The notes under the pieces: generated by a model
What the model was told of the DNA's origin: nothing
The model's database searches: none
What the model saw: only the letters and a program-made list of their open reading frames with translations
NCBI RefSeq assembly: GCF_038738535.1
Contig: NZ_CP046128.1
Coordinates: 3,100,001-3,164,000 of the forward strand
Length of the DNA stretch: 64,000 nucleotides
Reading direction: 5' to 3'
Source: Bacillus pumilus
Lineage (GTDB): Bacteria; Bacillota; Bacilli; Bacillales; Bacillaceae
Shown: in pieces, positions 42,207 to 51,262 of the stretch
Position numbering within the stretch: position 1 is the first letter of the stretch
Layout: each line of letters starts with the position of its first letter
Position numbers and translations under genes: made by a program

Positions 42207-43673
42207 ATGAAAAGTCGTATTGAACAAGATATAGCGTCCGTCATCAAGCGTGTCAAAAGCTTTGCCGGGAAAAGTGATGATATCGTGTTCCACTCATTTT
42301 CATTTGGCCCTTCTGCTATCTCTGCATGTCTCATGTACGTTGAAGGACTCACAGAATTTGAGATGCTTTCCAAGCAAATCATTTCACCCATGCAAAAGGA
42401 ACTGGACATCACCGAGGTTGATTCTACTACGCTTCCGTCCCTGTCTAAAACGTTCTTTGGCATTCAAAATGACGTGCTGGAAGATATGAACCTTGCCATC
42501 GAGCAGTTATATAACGGCAGGGCTATTTTATTTGTAAATGGAGCAACGCAAGCACTTGCGCTCCAAACGAACCTTTTTCAATTTAGAGAAGTAGAAGAGC
42601 CGCAATCGGAAGTCCTTGTAAGAGGGCCGCGGATCGGTTTTATTGAAAATCTTGAAAAAAACACAGCTTTAATCCGTGAGCGGGCAAACGACCCTAACCT
42701 TGTCATTCAAAAGATAAATGTAGGTACTCGCAATAAAAAGTCTGCTGCCCTTGTGTACGTTCGTGATATTGTTGATCCCAAATTAGTAGAAGATATTTTA
42801 TCACGCATGACCGAAATCAAAATGGATGACATCCCTGAAACCGGCTATATTGAACAGCTGATTGAGGACAGCCATATCTCCATTTTTCCGCAGATTCAAA
42901 ATACAGAACGTCCAGACAGGGTGATCGCATCCGTGCTTGAAGGCAAAGTCTCCATTTTGCTCGACGGCACACCTTTTGCCCTCATCATGCCTATGACACT
43001 TACAGCCTTGATGCAATCACCGGAGGATTATTACCAAAGATGGACAAGTGCGACTCTTTTGCGCCTACTCCGTTATTTTGCCGTACTGTTAACGATTTTT
43101 TTACCAGGGCTCTACATCGCTCTTGTCTCATATCACCCCGGTTTATTACCAACACGAATGGCACTCACCATTGCAGGCAGCAGGCAGAATGTTCCGTTTC
43201 CTCCTGTTGTCGAGGCGATTCTTATGTCTTTTACGATTGAGCTGCTGCGAGAAGCTGGACTTCGGCTTCCTAGAGCCATCGGGCAGACGATTGGGCTCAT
43301 TGGCGGCGTCATCATTGGTCAGGCGGCTGTCCAAGCCAATATCGTCAGTGCGTTAATGGTGATTATCGTGTCGCTGACCGCATTGGCCGATTTCACTGCC
43401 CCTTCGTATGACTTTAGTTTCCCGCTGCGCATCTTGCGTTTTATGGCCATTTTCAGTTCAGCGATGCTTGGGTTATACGGCTTGATCATGTGTTATTTAT
43501 TTGTGCTTTGTCACCTGATGCAATTAAAGACCTTTGGTTTTGACTATTTCACACCTGTTTTATCTTCACCGTTTTCAGATTTAAAGGATACGTACGTACG
43601 TTTACCAATTGGGCTATTTAAATCGAGACCGAAAACAGCAAAAATAAAAAATCTCAAAAGACAAGGAGATTAA
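42207..43673 (+). CDS. gerBA: Spore germinant receptor subunit A (GerA family)
   Basis: 488 residues. Soluble N-terminal domain (about 1-285) then 4-6 membrane segments, with the family signature FPPVVEAILMSFTIELLREA, GLRLPRAIGQTIGLIGGVIIG and a C-terminal KDTYVRLP. Inner-membrane component of a receptor triggering germination. Position next to manA/ywtG matches gerB of B. subtilis; the B designation rests on position only. GAGGGTGAGG before ATG. Confidence 0.9.
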   Translation: MKSRIEQDIASVIKRVKSFAGKSDDIVFHSFSFGPSAISACLMYVEGLTEFEMLSKQIISPMQKELDITEVDSTTLPSLSKTFFGIQNDVLEDMNLAIEQLYNGRAILFVNGATQALALQTNLFQFREVEEPQSEVLVRGPRIGFIENLEKNTALIRERANDPNLVIQKINVGTRNKKSAALVYVRDIVDPKLVEDILSRMTEIKMDDIPETGYIEQLIEDSHISIFPQIQNTERPDRVIASVLEGKVSILLDGTPFALIMPMTLTALMQSPEDYYQRWTSATLLRLLRYFAVLLTIFLPGLYIALVSYHPGLLPTRMALTIAGSRQNVPFPPVVEAILMSFTIELLREAGLRLPRAIGQTIGLIGGVIIGQAAVQANIVSALMVIIVSLTALADFTAPSYDFSFPLRILRFMAIFSSAMLGLYGLIMCYLFVLCHLMQLKTFGFDYFTPVLSSPFSDLKDTYVRLPIGLFKSRPKTAKIKNLKRQGD

Positions 43674-43676
43674 ACG

Positions 43677-44777
43677 ATGTACAGAGCTGAGAAGCTATCA
43701 TTGTTACAAGTCACCATTCTGTGCAGCTCTACAATGATAGGCGCTGGAATTTTAACCATTCCACGCAGTTCTGCCAATTCAGGGTTCCCTGATGGCTGGA
43801 TCATTGTATTAATACAGGGAGTCATCTTTGCTTTCGTTGCTTTTTTGTTAGGATGGATTGCTGAAAAAAATGCGCCGGACACCATTTTTGAGTCAAATAA
43901 AAAAGGAGCCGGTGCATTCTTTGGCACGATCTTTAATTTAATGCTGATCGCTTATTTACTAGGCATTGTCGGCTTTGAAGCGCGTGTCCTCGGGGAAGTG
44001 GTCCAATTTTTCCTGCTGGAATCGACTCCTATGGCAGTGATTGTGATGATTTTTCTTCTTGTGGCGATCTATCATTTGAAAAGTGGTATCTTTCCAATAG
44101 TGAAAATGGTGACATACATATATCCGATGACGATGATCATTTATATTGGGCTCATGCTGTTTAGTTTGAAAATATTCGATTTTGATTACTTACGCCCGGT
44201 GATGGCGAACGGGTTTAAAGATTTCAGTAATTTGTTCTCTCAAACATTTATTCAATTTACAGGCTTTGAGGTCATTTTGTTTGTTGTACCACTCATTTAT
44301 AAAGACAAATGGTCGAAGGCGAAATGGGCCGCTGCGATCGGGGTCGGAATTACCTCACTTATCTATTCTCTCACGCTCTTTATTGTGATTGGTTCCATGA
44401 CCGTTGGAGAAACGAAATCCCTCACCTGGCCCACTGTCTCCCTCATTCAAGCACTAGAACTTGAAGGGGTCTTCATTGAACGGTTTGATATTTTTTTACT
44501 GACGATCTGGACTTGCCAGCAGTTCATTTGTATGCTTGGCTTTTTCCAATTTGCCATTAAAGGGTGCCACACAGTCTTTAAGACGACCAATGTAACGAGA
44601 CTGCTTTGGCTGCTGTTTTTGATTACCTCTGCCCTCTCTTTATTTCCGAGAAATATCAATGAAGTTTTTTACTACTCTACTTTACTCGGCTACGCATTGT
44701 TCGCGGTTTTAGCCATTCCTTTTATTACAGCTGTTCTGCTGATGATACGTAAAAAATGGGGAGGTCGTTCTGCATGA
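43677..44777 (+). CDS. gerBB: Spore germinant receptor subunit B (permease-like)
   Basis: 366 residues, ten or so membrane segments of the amino-acid permease (APC) superfamily. Begins with the family hallmark STMIGAGILTIPRS. It is the proposed germinant-recognising subunit. AAGGAG 8 bp before ATG, 3 bp after gerBA, overlapping gerBC by 4 bp. Confidence 0.9.
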   Translation: MYRAEKLSLLQVTILCSSTMIGAGILTIPRSSANSGFPDGWIIVLIQGVIFAFVAFLLGWIAEKNAPDTIFESNKKGAGAFFGTIFNLMLIAYLLGIVGFEARVLGEVVQFFLLESTPMAVIVMIFLLVAIYHLKSGIFPIVKMVTYIYPMTMIIYIGLMLFSLKIFDFDYLRPVMANGFKDFSNLFSQTFIQFTGFEVILFVVPLIYKDKWSKAKWAAAIGVGITSLIYSLTLFIVIGSMTVGETKSLTWPTVSLIQALELEGVFIERFDIFLLTIWTCQQFICMLGFFQFAIKGCHTVFKTTNVTRLLWLLFLITSALSLFPRNINEVFYYSTLLGYALFAVLAIPFITAVLLMIRKKWGGRSA

Positions 44778-45919
44778 GAGGAAGGCGTGTATTGTTCATC
44801 TTTTTATCCTGCTGTCTTATCCTTTTATCATCAGGGTGCTGGGATTTAAAGGATATTGAAAAACTATCGTTTGTACGCGGTGTTGGTATTGATGAGGAAG
44901 ATGAGAATGGAGTTAAGCTGACCTACCAAAACCTTGTACCGAAAACAGGCGGAACACAAGAAGCCGATTCTCCTGGCTATGTGAATGTCGTCTCAAAAGG
45001 GAAAAATGTGCTGGAGGCTGTCAGTAATGTCGCCTTAAAGGACCCGCCGATCTATAGTGATCATCTGAAAATCTTCTTGTTCGGCAAAAATCAAGCAGAG
45101 CATCACGATATTCAAGGAACGCTCAATCACTTTATACGAGATGATGAGGTTAGGCGAAGCAGCTATCTTCTCGTGTCACGAAATGATGCGTCAAAAGTGA
45201 TCAACCAAAAATTGAAATCTCAGCAAAAGGTTCCGGTTGAGAATATCTTTGAAACATCTAAAAACCGAAGCTTTAATGGGAAAATTTTGCTGCCAACACG
45301 TATTGGCCGGGCGTCCGATTACTTTCAGATGGGCATTAGCTTCCTTGTACAAAGTGTAGATGCGATAAACGGTGAACTTATTTATGATGGGGCAGGAATT
45401 ATAGATGGAAAAACACGAAAACTGATTGGCTTCATCCCTTCGAAGGATGTCCAATCTTTAAACTGGGTGATGGACCGGATATCAGGCGGTGTTGTACCTG
45501 CCACCTACAAAGACTTTCCGATCACGTATGAAATTAAGAAATCAAAAACCAAGGTTGAACCCTATCTGAACAATGGGAAAATTTCCTTTAAAATTTGCAT
45601 ACAAACAAATGGAAAATTATCAGAGGATCAATACCCTCCTGAAAATTCATACGATGAGCAGTACATCAAACGATTTGAGCAGATTTTCTCTAAGAAAATT
45701 AAAGGACACATTCAAAAAGCAGTGAGTCATATGCAAAATGAAGTAGGCGTTGATCCTATCTTTTTAAGCAAGCATTTCCGTATTAAATACCCTGACTATT
45801 GGGAAAAGCATCGAAACGAGTGGGATACGCTCTTTCAAGAAGCGGATATCGAATATGATGTCAAAGTCAGCATTTTAAACTTTGGGGCAGAAGGCGCAAC
45901 AAAAAGCTTCAAATGGTAA
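44774..45919 (+). CDS. gerBC: Spore germinant receptor subunit C (lipoprotein)
   Basis: 381 residues from the ATG at 44774, which overlaps the gerBB stop (ATGA) and has GGGGAGG 9 bp upstream; the frame extends to 44756 without a ribosome site. Lipobox LLSSGC followed by the family hallmark WDLKDIEKLSFVRGVGID. Acylated by Lgt and held on the outer face of the spore inner membrane with the A and B subunits. Confidence 0.9.
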   Translation: MRGRRVLFIFLSCCLILLSSGCWDLKDIEKLSFVRGVGIDEEDENGVKLTYQNLVPKTGGTQEADSPGYVNVVSKGKNVLEAVSNVALKDPPIYSDHLKIFLFGKNQAEHHDIQGTLNHFIRDDEVRRSSYLLVSRNDASKVINQKLKSQQKVPVENIFETSKNRSFNGKILLPTRIGRASDYFQMGISFLVQSVDAINGELIYDGAGIIDGKTRKLIGFIPSKDVQSLNWVMDRISGGVVPATYKDFPITYEIKKSKTKVEPYLNNGKISFKICIQTNGKLSEDQYPPENSYDEQYIKRFEQIFSKKIKGHIQKAVSHMQNEVGVDPIFLSKHFRIKYPDYWEKHRNEWDTLFQEADIEYDVKVSILNFGAEGATKSFKW

Positions 45920-45922
45920 TGC

Positions 45923-45958
45923 AAAAGGCGGTTATCCCGAAGGGGAGCCGCCTTTTTT
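45923..45958. terminator. Bidirectional terminator gerBC / glycosyltransferase gene
   Basis: AAAAGGCGG / CCGCCTTTTTT stem between convergent genes; the stop codon of the leftward gene lies in the loop. Confidence 0.88.
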
Positions 45959-47329
45959 ACGCACGACAATTAAAAGCTGATATAGAGTCACTTGATCAGA
46001 CAACGCTTTTGTTTGAAAGCCAAGTGACGCTCCTACTCTCGCCACCTCGTCAAAAAACAATTGGACGTTTTGATCAATCTGAACATTGATCCGCTGCTCG
46101 ATCACCCGTTCAAACAAATAGTCTGGGAAAAGTGCACGCATCGTGTTTAGTGTGAAGAACCTCAGGTGGCCTCGGTCTAAAATCCCTGCATCTTGATACG
46201 TAAAATCCCCTGTCATTAACGGGAGAAGCACCTCCGCATGCATCATGTTTGGCAGGCAGCAAATGACCACACCGCCCGGTTTTAAAGATGCGTGCGCTTG
46301 TTCAATGATGTGCCAAGGATCTGACACATGCTCTAAAACATCAGAAAAAATAATCGCATCAAAAAAAGCTTTTTTCTCTAACCACGGGTATTCATCTGCT
46401 TTTGCCTCGATGACTTCTTCATAATATGCCTTTGCAATGGCTGCTTTTAATGGATCTTTCTCTACCCCGTACATTTCAACAGACTGCCGATTCATTAGTT
46501 CAAGCCCTGTGGCCCCTGCACCGCATCCCACATCAAGCACACATACAGCGTCTTCAGGCAGCAAAGCCGCAAAGTACGGATGGGGGGTCATCAGATTGAG
46601 ATCAATGCCCCATTTATCTAAAAACCGAAGCCTGTTCTCAGCAAACAGTGTAGAGATGTTCGTTTCTTGATTCGCACGAAAGGTTGCATGACCGTGATGA
46701 TGCACAAATGAATCGTGGACGATTTGCAGCTGATATCCCTTTAGCAAGGATCTCAAACAAAGATCGTCATCCTCAAAAGATCCATACACGAACCGCTCAT
46801 CAAATAACCCCACCTCTTCAATGAGCTCTCTTTTCACAAGCAGACAAAACCCCACAAGTCGATGTACATAAGTTCTCTGACCTTTTTTCGCAGCCGTATA
46901 ATTCTTCGCAAATACTGAGAGCTCCTTCACATCTGTATACGATGGCTCGACCATTTGAGGACCGCTCACATAATTGGAGACTGGTCCTACCATCCCAATA
47001 CGTTCTGATGCAAATAACGCCTCTTTTAATGGAGAAAGCCAGTTTTCCGTTACGATCGTGTCGTTATTTAAAAAGAGAATGCTATCTCCTGTCGCTTTTT
47101 TCGCTCCTTGATTACATCCCTTTGCAAAGCCTTGATTCTCTGTGTTTTCAATGAAAATCACATCTTTCAGTTCTCTCACATATTCCTTCGTACCGTCGGT
47201 TGACGCATTATCAACGATGATGAGTTCATATTGGTCACTTCGGGTATGGTGCTTGATGCTGTCGATACATTTTTTCGTTAAATGCAGTTCATTGTACGTC
47301 AGCATGACAATGCTCGTTTTCCCTTTCAT
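45932..47329 (-). CDS. GT2 glycosyltransferase fused to a SAM-dependent methyltransferase
   Basis: 465 residues from the ATG at 47329 (AAAGGTGG upstream); the frame is open to 47470 but that part overlaps the ywtG terminator. Residues about 5-240 are a GT-A glycosyltransferase: SIVMLTYNELHLTKKCI, IIVDNASTDGT, FLNNDTIV (DxD-like) and GSFEDDDLCLRSL. Residues about 285-460 are a class I methyltransferase: VLDVGCGAGATGLELM, IFSDVLEHVSDPWHII and LKPGGVVICCLPN. The pairing suggests transfer of a sugar and methylation of the product. Target unknown; a spore-surface or wall glycan is a guess from the flanking ger genes. Confidence 0.85.
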   Translation of the reverse strand: MKGKTSIVMLTYNELHLTKKCIDSIKHHTRSDQYELIIVDNASTDGTKEYVRELKDVIFIENTENQGFAKGCNQGAKKATGDSILFLNNDTIVTENWLSPLKEALFASERIGMVGPVSNYVSGPQMVEPSYTDVKELSVFAKNYTAAKKGQRTYVHRLVGFCLLVKRELIEEVGLFDERFVYGSFEDDDLCLRSLLKGYQLQIVHDSFVHHHGHATFRANQETNISTLFAENRLRFLDKWGIDLNLMTPHPYFAALLPEDAVCVLDVGCGAGATGLELMNRQSVEMYGVEKDPLKAAIAKAYYEEVIEAKADEYPWLEKKAFFDAIIFSDVLEHVSDPWHIIEQAHASLKPGGVVICCLPNMMHAEVLLPLMTGDFTYQDAGILDRGHLRFFTLNTMRALFPDYLFERVIEQRINVQIDQNVQLFFDEVARVGASLGFQTKALSDQVTLYQLLIVVRKKGGSPSG

Positions 47330-47432
47330 CTCATTTCCACCTTTCGCTCGCCTGTTCCATATGTATGTCATATGCAGCACGTTCAGAAGATGAGAGATTG
47401 TCCTTTCTTGATTAAACGTTTGTTTAACAAAG

Positions 47433-47459
47433 AAAAACCAGCTGCATGCGGGCAGCTGG
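47433..47459 (-). terminator. ywtG terminator
   Basis: CCAGCTGC / GCAGCTGG stem followed by TTTTTC on the minus strand, 7 bp past the ywtG stop. Confidence 0.87.
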
Positions 47460-47466
47460 TCGTTGT

Positions 47467-48831
47467 TCACACCGTTTTTCCTTCCTCACCTGTGACGGCA
47501 CGGTTCCTCTTTTTTAAATCTTCTTCAATTTCTTCAAGACTTTTCCCTTTCGTTTCAGTCACCATATATTTCACAAACAAGAAGGCGCCTACGCCGATGA
47601 CCGCGTAAATGAGAAAAAGATTACTGATACCCATCGCGCTTAATAGAGCTGGGAATGTAAGCGAGATGATTAAATTCCCTGTATGAAGGAGGAAAGTAGA
47701 GACGCCTGTACCGATTCCTCTTACATGTACCGGGAACAGCTCCGGAAGCATCACCCAAACGACTGGACCCCAGCTGACAGCAAAGATGACGATGAAGAGT
47801 CCTAAACAAATAATGGTTGTCCATCCTGCAGCTGTTGACCCCTCGAAAAATCGATTGACCACTGACAGGACAATTAAACTTAGGACCATGCCAGCATTTC
47901 CAAATAAGAGCAGCGCTTTACGCCCTACACGGTCAATGATTTTAATCGCCACAAACGTCATGACGACATTCACTGCCCCAATTCCGACGGTTCCTAAAAT
48001 TGCCGCTGAATTACCAAAGCCAACGCTTGTGAATGTTTTTGGTGCATAGTAAATAATTGTATTGGTTCCGATAAACTGCTGCAGAAAGGCAAGACCGACA
48101 CCAGCAATTAATGCTGGGCGTACCCATGGCTCAAATAATTCCTTAAAACCGCCTTTTTCTTCACTTTCTGCCTGTTGAATATCTGAAATTTCTTCTTCAA
48201 CTTCTTGCTTACTCTTTCTGAGTTTAGATAATATCTCTTTCGCACGGTCTGCCTGTCCATGGACAAACAGCCAGCGGGGACTTTCCGGCATAAACAAAAT
48301 CCCACATAATAAAAGCACAGAAGGCACGACCGCAATTCCAAGCATCAGGCGCCATGCCTCTGCATCCGCTAAAGCGTAGTTCACAATATAGGCGAGAAGA
48401 ATACCAAATGTGATCATGAGCTGGTTTAATGAGGACAGTGCACCTCGAGATTCCTTTGGAGCAAGTTCAGATAAATATAAGGGAACAATCGTTGTCGAGC
48501 AACCGACAGCAAGCCCTAGTACAATTCGGAATAAGACCATCACTTCCGTATTCGGAGCAAGGGCTGTACCAAATCCGCCGATAATAAACAAAATCGCTGC
48601 GGCGATGATGGCTTTTTTCCGCCCGAATTGGTCTGTCAGCTTTCCAGAAAGAGAGGAACCGAGCATCGCCCCGATTAAAATCGAGCTGACAACAAGTCCC
48701 TCTGTAAACGCGTTTAACCCTAAATCCTCTTTCATAAATAAGATGGCGCCAGAAATGACACCTGTATCATAGCCATATAAGGCGCCGCCAAGTGCGCCGA
48801 AGAAATAAAGCCATCCATTCCGATTTTTCAT
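47467..48831 (-). CDS. ywtG: MFS sugar/proton symporter YwtG
   Basis: 454 residues from the ATG at 48831, with GAGGGG 8 bp upstream; B. subtilis YwtG has 457. The longer frame to 48915 has no ribosome site. Twelve membrane segments of the sugar porter family: GALYGYDTGVISGAILF, LTDQFGRKKAI, MPESPRWLF, LAFLQQFIGTNTIIYYAP and a C-terminal VTETKGKSLEEIE. Probably takes up a hexose, pentose or inositol; the substrate cannot be read. Confidence 0.88.
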   Translation of the reverse strand: MKNRNGWLYFFGALGGALYGYDTGVISGAILFMKEDLGLNAFTEGLVVSSILIGAMLGSSLSGKLTDQFGRKKAIIAAAILFIIGGFGTALAPNTEVMVLFRIVLGLAVGCSTTIVPLYLSELAPKESRGALSSLNQLMITFGILLAYIVNYALADAEAWRLMLGIAVVPSVLLLCGILFMPESPRWLFVHGQADRAKEILSKLRKSKQEVEEEISDIQQAESEEKGGFKELFEPWVRPALIAGVGLAFLQQFIGTNTIIYYAPKTFTSVGFGNSAAILGTVGIGAVNVVMTFVAIKIIDRVGRKALLLFGNAGMVLSLIVLSVVNRFFEGSTAAGWTTIICLGLFIVIFAVSWGPVVWVMLPELFPVHVRGIGTGVSTFLLHTGNLIISLTFPALLSAMGISNLFLIYAVIGVGAFLFVKYMVTETKGKSLEEIEEDLKKRNRAVTGEEGKTV

Positions 48832-48955
48832 GTTCATAACCCCTCTTTTGTTCTGTATGTACTGGATGTTTCTCTTTGGAAAATCATTTTCCTCACTTCC
48901 TGTCATTTCAAACATTTCGATGTTTTATGACAAATATATTTCATTTGCGTATCAT

Positions 48956-48982
48956 TGAAACTTTTTAAGATAAGAAAACGTC
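48956..48982 (+). promoter_or_regulatory. ECF-sigma (SigM-type) promoter of ywtF
   Basis: TGAAAC (48956-48961), a 17-bp spacer and CGTC (48979-48982), an exact match to the ECF consensus, about 120 bp before ywtF. From memory, ywtF belongs to the SigM regulon of B. subtilis. Confidence 0.72.
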
Positions 48983-49102
48983 AATTAAGCGTTAGTGAAA
49001 AAAATGTCGCACTATATCCCGTTTTAAGGTATATTTGTTTTAGTTTGTAAGCAAAAAGAAGGACATCTTTACTATAAAAATCATAGCGAGGGTTTAAAAT
49101 AT

Positions 49103-50068
49103 ATGGATCAATCAAGAAGCAAACGCAAAGGAAAAAAGCGTTTAAAGCCATGGGTGAAAGTCACTCTATTTATAGTCGGTATTCTTTTACTGACAACCGC
49201 TTCTGTCACAGGCTATGCCTACTATAAAGTGACAAGCGCTGCCAAAAAAGCGCAAGTATCTTTAGATCGCGGCGCTCAATCTGTCAAAAGGATTGAAGCA
49301 TTCGATCCTGGGAAAGACAGCTTTTCTGTCTTGCTGCTTGGCATTGACAGCAGACCGGGCGAAACAGTGAAACAGGCACGAAGCGACGCAATGGTCTTAG
49401 CAACAGTCAATCGTACAAATAAAACCGTGAAATTATTAAGCATTCCAAGGGACTCATATGTGAATATTCCAGGGCATGGCTATGACAAAATTACACATGC
49501 ACACGCATTTGGCGGTGCAGATTTAACCTTGAGTACAGTCGAAGATTTACTAGATATTCCGGTTGATTTTGTGATCCAAAGTAATTTCAAAGCATTTAAA
49601 GAGATCGTCAATGAACTAAACGGAGTCTCTATTAACGTCAAGGATGAATATGTGGTCAAACAGGTTCTAAAAGATACAAAGGGCAAGGTACAGCTTCAAA
49701 CAGGAACTCATACACTAGACGGTGATCAAGCTCTCGCATATGTGAGAACAAGAAAGGCAGATAGTGATTTAATGCGCGGACAGCGTCAAATGGAAGTATT
49801 AAAAGCCATTTTTGATAAATCAAAATCGTTAACGTCTATTCCGTCATATGACAATATCATTGATACACTTGGTGAGAATGTCTCAACCAATCTTTCAATG
49901 AAAGAGCTAGTCGGGCTGTTCCCGCTTCTGACGTCATTGAAATCGGTTGATACCATTCAGCTAAAAGGCTCTGATTACCAGCCAAACGGGGTTTATTATT
50001 ACCAATTGGATCAAAACCAGCTAAACGAAGTGAAGACTGAATTGAAGAAACAGCTTGAATTATCATAA
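49103..50068 (+). CDS. tagT: LytR-CpsA-Psr wall polymer ligase YwtF (TagT)
   Basis: 321 residues. Basic cytoplasmic tail, one membrane helix (about 17-40), then the LCP domain: FSVLLLGIDSRPGE, ARSDAMVLATV, SIPRDSYVNIPG, KITHAHAFGG and DQALAYVRTRK. Attaches wall teichoic acid from its lipid carrier to peptidoglycan, overlapping with LytR (TagU). Ends at a strong terminator. GCGAGGG about 10 bp before ATG. Confidence 0.92.
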   Translation: MDQSRSKRKGKKRLKPWVKVTLFIVGILLLTTASVTGYAYYKVTSAAKKAQVSLDRGAQSVKRIEAFDPGKDSFSVLLLGIDSRPGETVKQARSDAMVLATVNRTNKTVKLLSIPRDSYVNIPGHGYDKITHAHAFGGADLTLSTVEDLLDIPVDFVIQSNFKAFKEIVNELNGVSINVKDEYVVKQVLKDTKGKVQLQTGTHTLDGDQALAYVRTRKADSDLMRGQRQMEVLKAIFDKSKSLTSIPSYDNIIDTLGENVSTNLSMKELVGLFPLLTSLKSVDTIQLKGSDYQPNGVYYYQLDQNQLNEVKTELKKQLELS

Positions 50069-50102
50069 ACAGAAAGCGTCCCTAAGGGGGCGCTTTCTGT
50101 TT
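50067..50102 (+). terminator. ywtF terminator
   Basis: AAACAGAAAGCG / CGCTTTCTGTTT stem directly over the stop codon; TTTGTT follows. Confidence 0.85.
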
Positions 50103-50324
50103 GTTGACAAAGGGCTAAAATGGTTTTTATTTTAGCTCTTTGTCTTCTTTTCAGCGTGTAGACGATGATGTAGATTTTAACCCTTTGGCTTATTCCCTTG
50201 ATCATTCGATCATTTTTGTTTAGCCTTGATAGAGAGGAACAAGCATCCCATTGCTCATGAGAATGAAGGAAATCGTACATACTTTAAAAAGGCTATTGCA
50301 TGCATGAAGGAGGATTTGACAGCG

Positions 50325-51206
50325 ATGAAAAAAATGATTGCGATTGATTTAGACGGTACACTTTTAAATACAAAAAGTGAAATATCTGTTCAAAACCGGG
50401 AGGCATTGATTCGTGCGAAGGAAGCGGGATATATTGTCACCATCTGTACAGGGCGGGCGACTTTTGATGTAAAGGAACTGCTTGGCGATTTGGACATCCC
50501 CATTATTGCAGCAAACGGCGGAACCGTTCATACCGAAGGATACGAACTTTTCAGCCGTATCACACTTGACCAAGAAGCAGGAAAACAAGCGGCTAAGGCA
50601 TTAGTAGAACGAAACATTTACTTTGAGGTCTATACGGACGATGCGCTCCTCTCTCCTTTTGATGGAAAAGAGAAGCTGAAAGCAGAATTTGATGTCATCA
50701 AAAGTGCGAACCCAAATGAGGATGTAGCTGATTTATGGGAAGGAGCGATGACTCAATTCAAACAATTTGGCATCAAACCAGTAGATGATATTCGCCAGAT
50801 TTTTGAGTCGAATGAAGCGACCTATAAATTACTCTGCTTCTCATTTGATATGAACAAACTACAGGAAGCACGAAATCTTCTAGCGGAAATGCCTGAGCTT
50901 TCATTGACCTCTTCTGGAAAACATATCATTGAGGTACTGCCAAAAGAGTCTGGGAAAGGACATGCTCTCAAAAAGCTCGCAGCTCATTATGGCGTAGACC
51001 GCTCACATATTTATGCGATTGGCGACAGCCCCAACGATCTATCCATGTTTGAGGAAGCAAGCCACCGCATTGCAATGGGAAATGCCGTAGATGTTATTAA
51101 AGAAAAGAGCACCTACATCACAAAAGGCAATCATGAAGACGGTGTTGCTTACTTTATTGATCTGCTTTTACAAAATCAATTCCACGAAAAAAAGACGCTA
51201 GTCTGA
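50325..51206 (+). CDS. ywtE: HAD-superfamily phosphatase YwtE
   Basis: 293 residues from the ATG at 50325 (GGAGG 11 bp upstream). The frame continues upstream to 50226 without a ribosome site. Cof-type HAD hydrolase: nucleophile motif IAIDLDGTLLNTK, CTGRATF, and the C-terminal IGDSPNDLSMFE. B. subtilis YwtE is one of the enzymes reported to dephosphorylate a riboflavin precursor (5-amino-6-ribitylamino-uracil phosphate); the same role is inferred here. Confidence 0.9.
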   Translation: MKKMIAIDLDGTLLNTKSEISVQNREALIRAKEAGYIVTICTGRATFDVKELLGDLDIPIIAANGGTVHTEGYELFSRITLDQEAGKQAAKALVERNIYFEVYTDDALLSPFDGKEKLKAEFDVIKSANPNEDVADLWEGAMTQFKQFGIKPVDDIRQIFESNEATYKLLCFSFDMNKLQEARNLLAEMPELSLTSSGKHIIEVLPKESGKGHALKKLAAHYGVDRSHIYAIGDSPNDLSMFEEASHRIAMGNAVDVIKEKSTYITKGNHEDGVAYFIDLLLQNQFHEKKTLV

Positions 51207-51214
51207 TCAGCGCC
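51187..51214 (-). terminator. pgdS terminator inside the ywtE 3' end
   Basis: GGCGCTGA / TAGCGTC imperfect stem followed by seven T on the minus strand, about 50 bp past the pgdS stop. Confidence 0.6.
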
Positions 51215-51230
51215 TAGAGAGAAGTCTAGA

Positions 51231-51260
51231 AGTCCGATACGAGCGTGGATCGGGCTTTTT
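51231..51260 (+). terminator. ywtE terminator
   Basis: AGTCCGAT / ATCGGGCT stem followed by TTTT on the plus strand. Confidence 0.7.
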
Positions 51261-51262
51261 CT

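Noticed and set aside
47330-47470. 47-residue extension of the glycosyltransferase-methyltransferase
   Set aside because: It would read through the ywtG terminator and lacks a ribosome site; the ATG at 47329 has AAAGGTGG.
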